DNA of 64,000 nt from an uncultured Clostridia bacterium (GCA_934177725.1 CAKPPO010000002.1:1-64000), one strand, 5' to 3'. Shown: positions 17,688 to 28,338, counted from the stretch's first letter. The notes: generated by a model not told the origin, from the sequence alone. Translations and numbers: made by a program.

Positions 17688-19973
17688 TTATCTCCTTGAA
17701 AATTTCTTCTCTATATCATTTTTTGTCATTTTTATTGCTGTTGGTCTTCCGTGTGGACAAGTAAAAGGATTTGGAAGTCTTAGTAATTCTTCCATTAAGC
17801 TATCTACTTCTTCTTTTGAAAGAGCCATATTAGCTTTTACAGCAGCTTTACAAGCAACTGTTGCAATAAATTTTTCCTCTTTTTCTTGTTTTGCTGTTCT
17901 TGCTACTGTATTTATTTCGTCTAATGTTTCTAAAAATAATTCTTTAGTGTCTAATTCTAGACATATATTAGGAACTCCTGTTAATTTTATAGTGTTTTCT
18001 CCAAATTCTTCCAAAACGAATCCTGCTTTTTCAAACATATCTATGTTTTCTTTTGCTATATCCATCTCTTTGTGTGTTAAATTGATAATATCTGGTAATA
18101 ACATCATTTGAGAATCTTTTTCTCCATTTTTATAATAATTCTCTCTTACTTTTTCATACATTATTCTTTCATGAGCAGCATGTTGGTCTATCATGTATAG
18201 TTCATTTCCTAATTCTATGATTATATATGTTGAAAAAGCTATTCCTATAAATTTATATGTAGGAATGACGTTTTGTTCTTTTTCGAACATTGATATATTT
18301 TCACCTGTTGCTATCTCAGCGTCTATTTTATATTCTTCTGGTTCTTCTTTTATTTCTACTTCTTTTTCTGGTGCTTTTCCAAAAACAGATGTATACATAT
18401 CTTCGAATTTTTCTTCTGTTGCCTCTTCTCTATTTTCATTTTTAGCAATCTCTTGTTCTTGGTTAATTTGATTAGTATCTATTACTTGTGTTTCGTCTAT
18501 TTCTATATTTTTAGCTAACTCTTGTTTCATTTGGTCTGTTATTACTATTGTTTCATCACTAAAGTTTACTTCTTTAGGTTCTACAGTTTCTAGCACTTTA
18601 GTATTATCTTCTTCATTTTCTTCTGCTATTGTTGTATTATCTGTATTTTCATCTTTTGCTACTTTTGTAAATTCATTATTTAGGGTATCTGTATTTCCTT
18701 TAAATTCTTCTACTGATTTTTTCATTTCTGCCATTTTATCCATTATGCTCTTAAAGCCATCTACATTAGTAGCTTGAATATTGTTTTCTTGTTTTTTCGT
18801 TTCATATATATCTTTCATGATATTTTGTTCTTCTGGTTTTTTTTCATTTTCTTCTTTTTTTGCTAAGAATTTTGAAAACAAACCTCTTGATTTTTCTGGT
18901 GCTTGTATATTTTCTAATATATCATTTTTTATTTCTATTTCACTTTCTTTTGTCTCTTCTTTATCTTCTTGGACACCTACCAAATCATTTTTTAATAAAG
19001 TATCTTTTATTGCATGATATACTGCTTTAAACACTTTTTGCTCTTCTTCAAAACGTACTTCTAGTTTTGCTGGATGAACATTAACATCTACTTTATGTGG
19101 ATCAATTTCAATATTTAAAACCAAAAATCCAAATTTTCCAACTGTAATCATTCCTTTGTATGCTTGTTCCGCACTACTTGTTAATGTTTTATCTTTTATA
19201 TATCTTTTATTTACAAAGAATAATTGGTTTGAACGATTTGAACGAGAAATAATAGGTTTTCCGACTACACCTGTTATTTTAATATCTTCATATTCATAAT
19301 TAACTTCTAATATATTTTCTGTAATTTCTTTTCCATAAATACCATATATAACATTTTTTATATCACCATTTCCAGAAGTTTGGATAATAGTTTTTCCTGA
19401 GCTTATTAATTTTATTGCAATCTCTGGATGTATTAAAGCTATTCTAGTCATAACATCTTCTATATAACCTGACTCTGTAAAGTCTTTTTTTAAGAATTTG
19501 TAACGAACAGGAGTATTATAGAAAAGGTTCTCTATGGTAATAGTTGTCCCATCAGGACAACCTGTTTCTTCATTTTTTAAGATATTTCCACCTTCTACTA
19601 TTACTTCATGTCCTATTTCTTGGTCTCTAGTTTTAGATTTCATACTTACTTTCGCTATTGCTGCAATACTTGCTAAAGCCTCACCTCTAAATCCCATAGA
19701 TTTTACAGTTTCTAAGTCACTTGCTACTCTTATTTTGCTTGTTGCATGTCTCTCAAATGCAATTTCCATATCATCTGGCATAATTCCTTTTCCATTATCT
19801 GTTACGCGAATATAAGAAATTCCACCATTTTTTATTTCTACGCTAATATTATTTGCTCCTGCATCTATTGAATTTTCTACTAATTCTTTTACTACAGATG
19901 CTGGTCTTTCAATTACTTCACCTGCTGCTATCTTGTTTATTGTTAAGTCATCTAATAATACTATATTTCCCAC
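17688..19973 (-). CDS. mutL: DNA mismatch repair protein MutL
   Basis: 761 residues from GTG 19973, which has GGAGG 7 nt upstream; the frame runs 47 codons further up without a site. The N-terminal GHKL ATPase shows IAAGEVIERPASVVKE, DNGKGI and GFRGEALASI. A long, acidic, poorly ordered linker runs from about 345 to 560. The C-terminal domain has the endonuclease motif DQHAAHERIMYE plus ACKAAVKAN and CPHGRP, so this MutL should nick DNA, as in bacteria without MutH. mutS is not in view. Confidence 0.95.
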   Translation of the reverse strand: MGNIVLLDDLTINKIAAGEVIERPASVVKELVENSIDAGANNISVEIKNGGISYIRVTDNGKGIMPDDMEIAFERHATSKIRVASDLETVKSMGFRGEALASIAAIAKVSMKSKTRDQEIGHEVIVEGGNILKNEETGCPDGTTITIENLFYNTPVRYKFLKKDFTESGYIEDVMTRIALIHPEIAIKLISSGKTIIQTSGNGDIKNVIYGIYGKEITENILEVNYEYEDIKITGVVGKPIISRSNRSNQLFFVNKRYIKDKTLTSSAEQAYKGMITVGKFGFLVLNIEIDPHKVDVNVHPAKLEVRFEEEQKVFKAVYHAIKDTLLKNDLVGVQEDKEETKESEIEIKNDILENIQAPEKSRGLFSKFLAKKEENEKKPEEQNIMKDIYETKKQENNIQATNVDGFKSIMDKMAEMKKSVEEFKGNTDTLNNEFTKVAKDENTDNTTIAEENEEDNTKVLETVEPKEVNFSDETIVITDQMKQELAKNIEIDETQVIDTNQINQEQEIAKNENREEATEEKFEDMYTSVFGKAPEKEVEIKEEPEEYKIDAEIATGENISMFEKEQNVIPTYKFIGIAFSTYIIIELGNELYMIDQHAAHERIMYEKVRENYYKNGEKDSQMMLLPDIINLTHKEMDIAKENIDMFEKAGFVLEEFGENTIKLTGVPNICLELDTKELFLETLDEINTVARTAKQEKEEKFIATVACKAAVKANMALSKEEVDSLMEELLRLPNPFTCPHGRPTAIKMTKNDIEKKFSRR

Positions 19974-20199
19974 GTTTCTTCCTCCGTTTTTTATTTTTAT
20001 ATACTTTTTTAGAATTATATCATTAAATGTTTGAATTTGTATAGTTTTTTCAAAAAAATAGTAAAAAAATATTATCTCATTAAATATCTGTAACAATTTA
20101 CTTTTTTTAAACATTGTAACACTTTTTTATTTTTAGAATAGTATATACCATACAAAAGAACAAACGACGTAACAAAAATTTATATAGGAGGTACTTATA

Positions 20200-20310
20200 A
20201 TGAGAAATTGTTGTTGTAACAGTGAAATACTTTGGTTCATTATCCTATTTTTACTACTTTTCTGTGGCTGTGGAAACAATAACTGCGGATGTGGCAACGG
20301 ATGTTGCTAG
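20200..20310 (+). CDS. 36-residue Cys/Gly-rich membrane micro-protein
   Basis: ATG with AGGAGG 9 nt upstream. Three adjacent cysteines at residues 4-6, one hydrophobic helix (about 9-21), then a tail of Cys, Gly and Asn ending GNGCC. Ten cysteines in 36 residues. It pairs with the next gene, which has the same layout. Such Cys/Gly micro-proteins in spore formers are often coat or sporulation proteins; that role is inferred. Confidence 0.8.
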   Translation: MRNCCCNSEILWFIILFLLLFCGCGNNNCGCGNGCC

Positions 20311-20366
20311 TTTCTCTTAGGTAAATGTCAAAGGTTCAAAGTTTACTTTGAAAGGAGGGAAATATT

Positions 20367-20495
20367 ATGCCAGAAAATAGAGGTTGTGGATGCGGTTTCG
20401 GTAATGGATGTGACTGCATTTGGATTATCATCATATTAATATTAATATTCTGTTGTTGTGGAAATAACAACTGTGGCGGATGTGGATGCTGCTAG
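20367..20495 (+). CDS. 42-residue Cys/Gly-rich membrane micro-protein
   Basis: ATG with AAAGGAGGG upstream, 56 nt after the first copy. Layout: Gly/Cys head (GCGCGFGNGCDC), one Ile/Leu helix (about 18-28), then CCCGNNNCGGCGCC. Eleven cysteines. The shared CGNNNCG tail shows common descent with the 36-residue neighbour. Ends at a terminator 20 nt downstream. Confidence 0.8.
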   Translation: MPENRGCGCGFGNGCDCIWIIIILILIFCCCGNNNCGGCGCC

Positions 20496-20515
20496 AATTT
20501 AATTCTTCAAACATA

Positions 20516-20542
20516 AAAAGCGATAGAAATTCTATCGCTTTT
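20516..20542. terminator. Terminator between convergent genes
   Basis: Stem GCGATAGAA / TTCTATCGC with flanking A and T runs; it serves the plus-strand micro-protein pair and the minus-strand gene ending at 20544. Confidence 0.85.
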
Positions 20543-20543
20543 A

Positions 20544-20984
20544 TTATTTTATATTAAATATACTTTTTATTTTCCTAATAAGATTTTTGAATAATGGTTC
20601 TTTATATTCTACCATTGAAACTTGATTTTCTGAAGTATCTACTTGCTTATGTTTTTTAAAAATATCATCTGGATTATATTTATTTCTAAGCTCTTGTTGA
20701 TACATATTCTCATTATTCTTTAATATTTGTTTTAGTTCATTTTTTTCCTCTTCACTATTACACCAATAATTTAAATGTAATAAAGCTATTATTGCTAATG
20801 TTTCTTTTTTAATCTTTTGTTTATTTAGTGGTATATCTTCTATATATTGAGGCGTATAATCAATGTTTCTTTTCTCTTTTAGCATATTAAATAAAGTAAT
20901 TGGTAATTTATTGATATATTCATTTCCTAACAAATTTAGCACCTGATATACTTCTGAATAAATCTCTTTAGTTTTTACATTCAT
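20544..20984 (-). CDS. Unknown protein, second gene of a pair
   Basis: 146 residues, soluble, helical, with no recognised domain. It overlaps the upstream gene by 4 nt (ATGA), so the two are made together. The central part NYWCNSEEEKNELKQIL and a basic C-terminus are all that stands out. Confidence 0.6.
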   Translation of the reverse strand: MNVKTKEIYSEVYQVLNLLGNEYINKLPITLFNMLKEKRNIDYTPQYIEDIPLNKQKIKKETLAIIALLHLNYWCNSEEEKNELKQILKNNENMYQQELRNKYNPDDIFKKHKQVDTSENQVSMVEYKEPLFKNLIRKIKSIFNIK

Positions 20985-21952
20985 ATTTCTTTTCCTTCAT
21001 AATCTCTTTCTTGTTGTTCTATTCCTTCTTTTAATATTTCTTTAGCACTCATTAAATCTGACAATTTAATATCTTGATATGCATTTAATAAAATTCTACG
21101 TTTAGATTTTTTCGTATCACTCTTTATATCATTTCCAGCTTGTTCTACTTGGTCTATATTTCTATTTAAATAAAACATAGCATTTTGAATTATAGTATTT
21201 TCCCCTGAAGTTCCATCTCTATTGCCATATATTTCTATAGATAATTGTTCCAATCTTTGCATATCTTGATTAATAACTGCTTTGCTTATTTGTCTTTGTT
21301 GTTCTGTTAATCTATTTGAAAGGCTTTTTATAAAAATACCTTTTTCTTCATCTCCCATTTCGGAAAAATAGTTCATATTTTTTTGAAATATTCTCTCTCC
21401 GTTTTCCTCTTTAAAAGAGCCTAAAATAAATTCTTTTGGAAATTTTCCATGATCATTATCTCCACAACATAGTTGATCTAAAATACAAGTAGTTTTGTGA
21501 TTATTTCCAACAGTACTTGTATCCATTCCTGGAAATCCAACATATAATTTTTCTCCGTTTCCTTCCAATATTGTAGGAACTAAAACAATAACTCCATTTT
21601 CTGCCATTTCGTTTCCTAATTTATAATTTTTTAATGTTTCTTTTTGATAGTCTTTCAATTCAGAACTTACTCCTAAAGAGCTCACAGTTGCTAACACAGA
21701 ACTACCTTTATTTATATCTAATCCATTATTACATATTTCTTTTAAAATTTCATCTATTGATTTTTCCTTACTCTTTTCTTTTCGTACTGCATGAATACCT
21801 AATCCCATCTTTCCATTTTGGCTTTTCATAACTTCAGCAATATACTCATACATTCCTTTGGTACTTGGCTTTGCTTTTTTATTAGTATTTTGATTTTCAC
21901 TAATCAATTTTGATTTATCTATATCGTTAAAATCAAAAACAATTTTTCTCAT
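20981..21952 (-). CDS. Unknown protein, first gene of a pair
   Basis: 323 residues without signal peptide or membrane helix. A middle section (about 118-185) is rich in Gly and Cys (GVIVLVPTIL, GFPGMDTST, LDQLCCGDNDHGKF); the C-terminal third is charged helix. I do not recognise a family. GGTGG lies 8 nt before the ATG. Confidence 0.6.
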   Translation of the reverse strand: MRKIVFDFNDIDKSKLISENQNTNKKAKPSTKGMYEYIAEVMKSQNGKMGLGIHAVRKEKSKEKSIDEILKEICNNGLDINKGSSVLATVSSLGVSSELKDYQKETLKNYKLGNEMAENGVIVLVPTILEGNGEKLYVGFPGMDTSTVGNNHKTTCILDQLCCGDNDHGKFPKEFILGSFKEENGERIFQKNMNYFSEMGDEEKGIFIKSLSNRLTEQQRQISKAVINQDMQRLEQLSIEIYGNRDGTSGENTIIQNAMFYLNRNIDQVEQAGNDIKSDTKKSKRRILLNAYQDIKLSDLMSAKEILKEGIEQQERDYEGKEI

Positions 21953-22084
21953 CTCTTTACCACCCTATATTTCAAAAATTATTTAACTGCATATCATTTC
22001 TTCATATTTTATTGATATTTGTGATTTTACTTTTTCTATTTGTTACTAATTTTGCTACAACTTTTTTTATTTTTTATGCAAATA

Positions 22085-23351
<1,267 letters not shown>

Positions 23352-23434
23352 TTTTTTCTCCTCCTTAAGTCAGCTACAAACTAGATTTAAAAGAATTAAA
23401 TTTTCAGGTTTGTTCTTATTTTCAATTATTTTTT

Positions 23435-24202
23435 TCAGGTCCGTCCCCTGTGTTCCGAAATCGGAACGAAAAGGTCCGTCCCTATTGTTCTTTTTACTAA
23501 ATTATAAACATATTCTTGTCCTATTTTTCCTACTGATTTATCATATTCTTCTCCTAGTAATAAATTATCTGATAAAATACGAATTCCTATTGTAGGAATA
23601 TTAAATTTTAGTCCCATTTGGTATGTGCCTATTGTTTCCATATCCTCACATAGTATATCATACTTTTCTGAAAGCCATAATAGTCTATCTTTCTCTGCAT
23701 TCCAAACATCTCCACTTCCCATAGTACCTACTACATAAGAAAGTTTCTGTTTTTTTGCCTCCTCTTCCGCTAACTTTATAAGTTCTGTATTTGTTTTTAA
23801 TACAACTAACTCATCTATTCCTTCTTTAAAGGTTTTTAATTCCCATTCTAATGAATTGCTTCCTTTTCCTTCTTCTTTATATGGTGTTTGAAATGAATTT
23901 ATATTAATGCAATTTTGTCCTATTACCAAATCTCCTTTGTGAACATTTTTTGTAATTCCTCCTGCAACACCTTGGTTTATTATAAGGCAAGGTGAAAAAT
24001 TTATTATTCCAATTACTGTTGCCGCTGTAACATTCATTAATCCAACTTGTGTTTTAGATAAAATTATCGGATATTCATCTATTTTTCCTTTGTAGAAAAC
24101 ATATCCATTTAAAATTATTTCTTCTATTTCATTCATTTTCTCTTTAATAAATGCAATTTCATCTTCCATTGCACCTTGTATTAATATAGGTTTTTGTTCC
24201 AT
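23435..24202 (-). CDS. mtnN: 5'-methylthioadenosine/S-adenosylhomocysteine nucleosidase
   Basis: 255 residues. It splits MTA and SAH to adenine and the thio-sugar in the methyl cycle. Visible motifs: QGAMEDEIAFI at the start, INQGVAGGITKNVHKGDLVIG, and CEDMETIGTYQMG, whose Glu-Met-Glu-like site binds the ribose. The last 15 or so residues come from a REP-like repeat and are foreign to the family. That tail holds an in-frame CGG followed by A (23443-23441). If CGG shifts frame here as elsewhere, the protein ends at 23422 instead. The methionine gamma-lyase-like gene next door also concerns sulphur amino acids. Confidence 0.85.
   Translation of the reverse strand: MEQKPILIQGAMEDEIAFIKEKMNEIEEIILNGYVFYKGKIDEYPIILSKTQVGLMNVTAATVIGIINFSPCLIINQGVAGGITKNVHKGDLVIGQNCININSFQTPYKEEGKGSNSLEWELKTFKEGIDELVVLKTNTELIKLAEEEAKKQKLSYVVGTMGSGDVWNAEKDRLLWLSEKYDILCEDMETIGTYQMGLKFNIPTIGIRILSDNLLLGEEYDKSVGKIGQEYVYNLVKRTIGTDLFVPISEHRGRT
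23436..23490. repeat. REP-like element inside the 3' end of mtnN
   Basis: Two copies of AGGTCCGTCCC flank a 16-bp perfect palindrome (23452-23467, GTTCCGAAATCGGAAC). The shared core with 4233-4261 is G-CGTCCCTATTG. It supplies the last residues and stop codon of mtnN. Confidence 0.6.
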
Positions 24203-24215
24203 TTTTAATTCTTCC

Positions 24216-25463
24216 TTATTCCATTATATTTTGTATTGCTTTTAATACTCCTAATTTTCCATATTCATATGTAAGTCCACCTTGCATAAATGCAATATAA
24301 GGCTCACGTATTGGTCCATCGCAAGAAAGCTCTATTGAAGAACCTTGTGTAAATGCTCCTGCTGCCATAATAACTTGGTCTGTGTAACCTGGCATGTCCC
24401 ATGGCATAGGAATTGAGTTTGAGTCCACTGGTGACCCCATTTGTATTCCTTGACAATATTTTATTAATTTTTCTTTATCTTTAAAAATAATATTTTGAAC
24501 TATGTCTGCCCTTTCACTTCCTGCTTTTGGCTCTACCTCATAACCTAGCTCTTCTAACATTTTACTTGCAAATACTGCTGTTTTTAAACTTGAAGCAACA
24601 ACTGATGGAGCCAAAAATAGTCCTTGTAAAATTGATTTATTAATTCCTAAAGTTGGTCCAACTTCTTTTCCTTCGCCTGGTGCAGTTAATCTTTGTGCAA
24701 CTAAATCTACTAAATCTCTTCTACCTACAACATATGCTCCATTTGGTGCTATACCTCCACCTAAATTTTTTATAAGTGAACCTACTGCAATATCTGCCCC
24801 TACTTCTATTGGTTCTTTAGTAGTAACAAATTCACAATAACAATTATCTATCATTATTATTACTTTTTTATCTATTTCTTTAATTAATTTTATAACTTTT
24901 TCTAGCTTATCTATTGTAATACTCTTTCTTGTAGAATATCCTTTAGAACGTTGAATTTCTATTAGTTTTACATTTCCTTGTTTCAATCTTTGTTCTATTT
25001 TTTCATAATCAAAATCATCATTTATTAAATCAATTTGCTCATATTTTACATTATAAGATTTAAGTGATGCAGGATTATCTACAATTCCAATAACTTCGTC
25101 TAATGTATCATATGGCTTTCCAGTAATGCTAAGCATTACATCATTGGGTCTTAAAAGTCCAAATAAAGTTACAGTTAAAGCATGTGTTCCGGAAATAAAT
25201 TGGCTTCTTACTAAACTATCTTCTGCTTTAAAAATATTTGCAAATACTTTTTCTATTGTATCTCTACCAATATCTCCATAGCCATAACCTGTTGTACTTC
25301 CAAAGTGCATTTCTGAAATTTGATTTTCTTGAAACGCTTTTAATACTTTTAAGCTATTTTGTGTGCAATTTTCTTCTATTTGTTTAAATATATTTTCCAC
25401 ATCTTTTTCAACTTTTGTTGATAACTCTTCTATTTTTTTACTTATTCCAAACTCTTCGTACAT
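24216..25463 (-). CDS. Methionine gamma-lyase-family / aluminium-resistance-type PLP enzyme
   Basis: 415 residues. PLP-dependent fold type I enzyme of the Alum_res family: HFGSTTGYGYGDIGRD near residue 52, SGTHALTVTLFG, MIDNCYCEF with the cofactor-contacting Asp, and GSLIKNLGGGIAPNG with the Schiff-base lysine. Members are annotated as aluminium resistance proteins or methionine gamma-lyase family. Placement 13 nt upstream of mtnN hints at sulphur amino acid salvage. Confidence 0.85.
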   Translation of the reverse strand: MYEEFGISKKIEELSTKVEKDVENIFKQIEENCTQNSLKVLKAFQENQISEMHFGSTTGYGYGDIGRDTIEKVFANIFKAEDSLVRSQFISGTHALTVTLFGLLRPNDVMLSITGKPYDTLDEVIGIVDNPASLKSYNVKYEQIDLINDDFDYEKIEQRLKQGNVKLIEIQRSKGYSTRKSITIDKLEKVIKLIKEIDKKVIIMIDNCYCEFVTTKEPIEVGADIAVGSLIKNLGGGIAPNGAYVVGRRDLVDLVAQRLTAPGEGKEVGPTLGINKSILQGLFLAPSVVASSLKTAVFASKMLEELGYEVEPKAGSERADIVQNIIFKDKEKLIKYCQGIQMGSPVDSNSIPMPWDMPGYTDQVIMAAGAFTQGSSIELSCDGPIREPYIAFMQGGLTYEYGKLGVLKAIQNIME

Positions 25464-25589
25464 TTATTTTCTCTCCTTTTAAATTACTTTTATATTATAA
25501 CATTTATGTGTTTATTATTCAACTAAAAAATTTTTAAGCTAAATCCTAGAATTGTGCTTATTGAAATTTATTTTAGCTATCTATAAAAC

Positions 25590-25618
25590 TTGTAAATTTA
25601 TGTAAAATGTGGTATATT
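25590..25618 (+). promoter_or_regulatory. SigmaA-type promoter for the 26-residue peptide
   Basis: TTGTAA, 17-nt spacer, TATATT, about 50 nt upstream of the peptide start. Confidence 0.55.
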
Positions 25619-25667
25619 GCTAATATATGGTATTATCCATTAATAAAACTAATTGGAGGAATTACTT

Positions 25668-25748
25668 ATGAAGAGAAAGACATTTCTTTCACTGGTCTTT
25701 GCCACATTAATTATATGGCTAATTTTATTTTGCACCATTACTAAGTGA
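25668..25748 (+). CDS. 26-residue single-pass membrane peptide
   Basis: ATG with GGAGG 7 nt upstream. Basic start (MKRKTF), then about 18 hydrophobic residues with two Trp/Cys positions (IIWLILFC) and a short polar end. It has its own promoter and terminator, so it is a stand-alone unit. A type I toxin-like or regulatory membrane peptide is possible; function unknown. Confidence 0.6.
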   Translation: MKRKTFLSLVFATLIIWLILFCTITK

Positions 25749-25805
25749 AAATAGTAAATTTCGTCAATGACGAGTTTGTTGCAAAAAATCCTTACAATTA
25801 AGAAT

Positions 25806-25837
25806 AAAGAACTGGAAAGTAATTACACCAGTTCTTT
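25806..25837 (+). terminator. Terminator of the 26-residue peptide unit
   Basis: Stem AAAGAACTGG / CCAGTTCTTT followed by TATTCTTATATTTTT. Confidence 0.8.
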
Positions 25838-25916
25838 TATTCTTATATTTTTATAAATATTATGATTAATTGATTCCTCTTATTAAAAATTTCCAAAAAA
25901 AGGATGTTTTTTTGTG

Positions 25917-25945
25917 TTGACCTTCACTTTATTTTATGTTAGTAT
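25917..25945 (+). promoter_or_regulatory. Likely promoter of the 49-residue protein
   Basis: TTGACC, 17-nt spacer, TAGTAT, 29 nt before the start codon. Confidence 0.5.
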
Positions 25946-25974
25946 AAATTTAATAGTAAAGGATGGTGTTTATT

Positions 25975-26124
25975 ATGGATACAGAATCTAAAAAAGAGAT
26001 TGAAATTGTTTCAGGTAATGGCGAAAATTTAAATATTTCTCCTGTTTATGACCATATTGATATAGAAAAACCAAATAAAGAAAAGGAAAAGAAAAAGATT
26101 ATAATTCCAGAAGAAAAAAAATAA
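25975..26124 (+). CDS. 49-residue charged micro-protein
   Basis: ATG with GGATGG upstream; a promoter and a terminator frame it. Acidic head, middle NLNISPVYDHIDI, then a lysine-rich tail (KEKEKKKIII). Soluble and probably disordered. Not recognised. Confidence 0.6.
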   Translation: MDTESKKEIEIVSGNGENLNISPVYDHIDIEKPNKEKEKKKIIIPEEKK

Positions 26125-26152
26125 AATTGCTAATTTTAAAATTAGCAATTTT
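26123..26152. terminator. Bidirectional terminator before ssb-like gene
   Basis: Perfect 15-bp inverted repeat (AAAATTGCTAATTTT and its complement) lies between the convergent 49-residue gene and the SSB-like gene. Confidence 0.8.
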
Positions 26153-26160
26153 ATTTTTAT

Positions 26161-26847
26161 CTATATAGCCTCTTTATTTTCTTCATTATTTGTATTTTCT
26201 GCTTGATCTATAACTTCTAAACTTGCAACTGAAACTTCATATGCTATTCTTATTTCTGAAGTACCATCTTCATATTTTTTCTCATATTGTCTAGATTGTA
26301 CTCTACCAATAATTCTTACTTCTGTTCCAACTGGAATATTTTCACAGAATCTAGCATTTCTACCCCATGCTATACATGGTATATAATCTGATTTATTATA
26401 AGCTCTATTTACTGCAAGTAATACATCTGCTATTTCTCTACCAAATGGTGTTTTTCTGTAGATAGGTTTTTTACAAATAAAACCATCTAAAATTACTTCA
26501 TTTGATGAATTTTCTTTACTTGGTTTAAATTCTTCTTCGTCTTCATTTCCAAATTTTATTTCTTTTGCAAATACTGTAAGAACTAATCTGTTTTTTTCAT
26601 TTTCGTAACTATTATATGAACGGAATTGTCCTTCAATAATTACATTTTTTCCAATTTCTAAATCTTCTTCTACTAATAATCTTTCTGAAATAGTAATTGG
26701 AATGTTGTCTGCATTACCACTTAAACGTGGTACACTTAAGTCAAATATGTAAAATTTTTCTCCATAAATTTCGTGACTAAATCTCTTTTCACTTGTTACT
26801 TTTCCAATTAGAACTAATTGGTTATTTTCTGAATAGTTTGTATTCAA
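26161..26847 (-). CDS. Two-OB-fold single-stranded DNA-binding protein
   Basis: 228 residues, TTG start with GGAGG 8 nt upstream. Two SSB-type OB folds in tandem: about 8-100 (NQLVLIGKVTS ... FDLSVPRLSG) and 115-215 (VILDGFICKKPIYRKTPFGREIADVLLAVNRAYNKSDYIPC in outline, then VRIIGRVQSR). No acidic SSB tail tip of the DDDIPF type, so it is a second, specialised SSB and not the main replicative one. Known in Clostridia; exact role unclear. Confidence 0.75.
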   Translation of the reverse strand: MNTNYSENNQLVLIGKVTSEKRFSHEIYGEKFYIFDLSVPRLSGNADNIPITISERLLVEEDLEIGKNVIIEGQFRSYNSYENEKNRLVLTVFAKEIKFGNEDEEEFKPSKENSSNEVILDGFICKKPIYRKTPFGREIADVLLAVNRAYNKSDYIPCIAWGRNARFCENIPVGTEVRIIGRVQSRQYEKKYEDGTSEIRIAYEVSVASLEVIDQAENTNNEENKEAI

Positions 26848-27033
26848 TTTCTTTTCCTCCCCTTATTTGTTTATCTCATTAGCATTTTATTCTTTTGGTA
26901 TATTTTTTAGAATGTTTTTTACAAATTCTATTATACTACCTTTTTTTGGATTTGTCTACATAAAAAGTTAAATTTTCCAATTTTTATTTCATTTTTAATT
27001 GATTTATACTATTTTTCAGGTTCACTAATAATA

Positions 27034-27504
27034 TTATTTTCCGTATAACAATAATATAGTTCCTATTGCCATACTACAATTTGTATTTTCATATAAAGGT
27101 ACTCTTATTTCTTCTGGCTCTATATTTTTACCATCTTTAGTTTTTAAATTTCTTTGTAGACAAAGCATTATTTCATCTTCTTCTACTGAAGATGCCGTAA
27201 TTCTTGCTTTTGAGTTAAAACCATATGTTACAATTTCTGCATTTATGCCTTCTATTAATTTTAAATTGCCTTTTATATCAGAATTAATAATTACATATTT
27301 AGCTTTTTGTATTAATTTTTTTAATATTTCTTCATTTTTAAATTCTTTGGTAATTATTATTGTTTCAAATGTAATATTTTTTATATTTTCTATGCTCTTT
27401 TCTTTAAGAAATAGTATATTGCTCTCTCTAAAATCTAATTTTTCTAATTGTTTACGAATGCAATTTTCTACATTTTCTTCACTAACAATCCCGATAAATG
27501 GCAT
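27034..27504 (-). CDS. Conserved clostridial protein, Mur-ligase-like segment
   Basis: 156 residues from ATG 27504 (AAGGAG upstream). The stretch AEIVTYGFNSKARITASSVEEDEIMLCLQR resembles the domain-2/3 boundary of Mur ligases, but no ATP-binding P-loop is present. It may be a degenerate relative with a structural role. It follows the deacetylase gene by 53 nt. Confidence 0.5.
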   Translation of the reverse strand: MPFIGIVSEENVENCIRKQLEKLDFRESNILFLKEKSIENIKNITFETIIITKEFKNEEILKKLIQKAKYVIINSDIKGNLKLIEGINAEIVTYGFNSKARITASSVEEDEIMLCLQRNLKTKDGKNIEPEEIRVPLYENTNCSMAIGTILLLYGK

Positions 27505-27557
27505 TTTATATCTCCTTAAATTAAATTTTATTGGTATTATTTCCAAAATTATATTAC

Positions 27558-28334
27558 TTATTCATTTTTAGAATTTACTCTCTGTGTGCCATTTACATCT
27601 ATATAATAATTATTTTTGTATATTAAATCTGAAACTGAAACAATCTGATATCCTTTTTGTTCTATATTTGTTAATAACATATCTAAACTATCTGCTGTAT
27701 GTTTTGTTCCATTATGGCTTAAAATTATACTTCCTGAAGACAATTTATTTTCTAATCGTTTCCACATCTCTTCACCTGTTAAACCTGAATAATCTAATGT
27801 ATCTAAATTCCATTGTATTGTCTCATGATTTTGTGATTTCGCTGCTTTTATTACAGTATCATTATATTCTCCATATGGTCCTCTATATAGAGTCGTTTTC
27901 TTTCCTGTAATTTTTTCTATTTTTTCACTACATTTTTGTATTTGTTCTATATTTTTCTCTAAACTCAAATTATTTACATGTGGATGTGTATTTGAATGAT
28001 TACCTATTTCGTGACCAGCTTCTGATATTTTCTTTACCGCTTCCTGGTGTTTATCAACAAAATCTCCTACCATAAAAAATGTTATATGAACATTGTGTTT
28101 TGCAAGAGTTGATAAAATAGAATCTATATCATCTGCTTCCCATGCACAATTCATTGTAAAAGCTATCTTTTTTTCGTTTGTTTGCACATTATATATTGGT
28201 AATTCCTTTGTTGCAGCTGATGTCTCTATCGTTGCATTATTTGTCATTGCAAATGCCATTACAAACAATATAATAACTGTGCCAAGTGATACAAGATATG
28301 AGTTTATTTTTGATTTATTAAATACTATAAACAT
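27558..28334 (-). CDS. PdaB-like polysaccharide deacetylase
   Basis: 258 residues: one N-terminal membrane helix (about 12-32), then a NodB domain. The metal site is AWEADD (Asp) with HSNTHPH (two His); RGPYGEYND and ILSHNG are also family motifs. The usual TFDDG is replaced by TMNCAWEADD, as in sporulation-linked clostridial PdaB proteins. It likely removes acetyl groups from peptidoglycan of the spore cortex. Its ribosome binding site is buried in a hairpin (28339-28383). Confidence 0.82.
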   Translation of the reverse strand: MFIVFNKSKINSYLVSLGTVIILFVMAFAMTNNATIETSAATKELPIYNVQTNEKKIAFTMNCAWEADDIDSILSTLAKHNVHITFFMVGDFVDKHQEAVKKISEAGHEIGNHSNTHPHVNNLSLEKNIEQIQKCSEKIEKITGKKTTLYRGPYGEYNDTVIKAAKSQNHETIQWNLDTLDYSGLTGEEMWKRLENKLSSGSIILSHNGTKHTADSLDMLLTNIEQKGYQIVSVSDLIYKNNYYIDVNGTQRVNSKNE

Positions 28335-28338
28335 AAAA

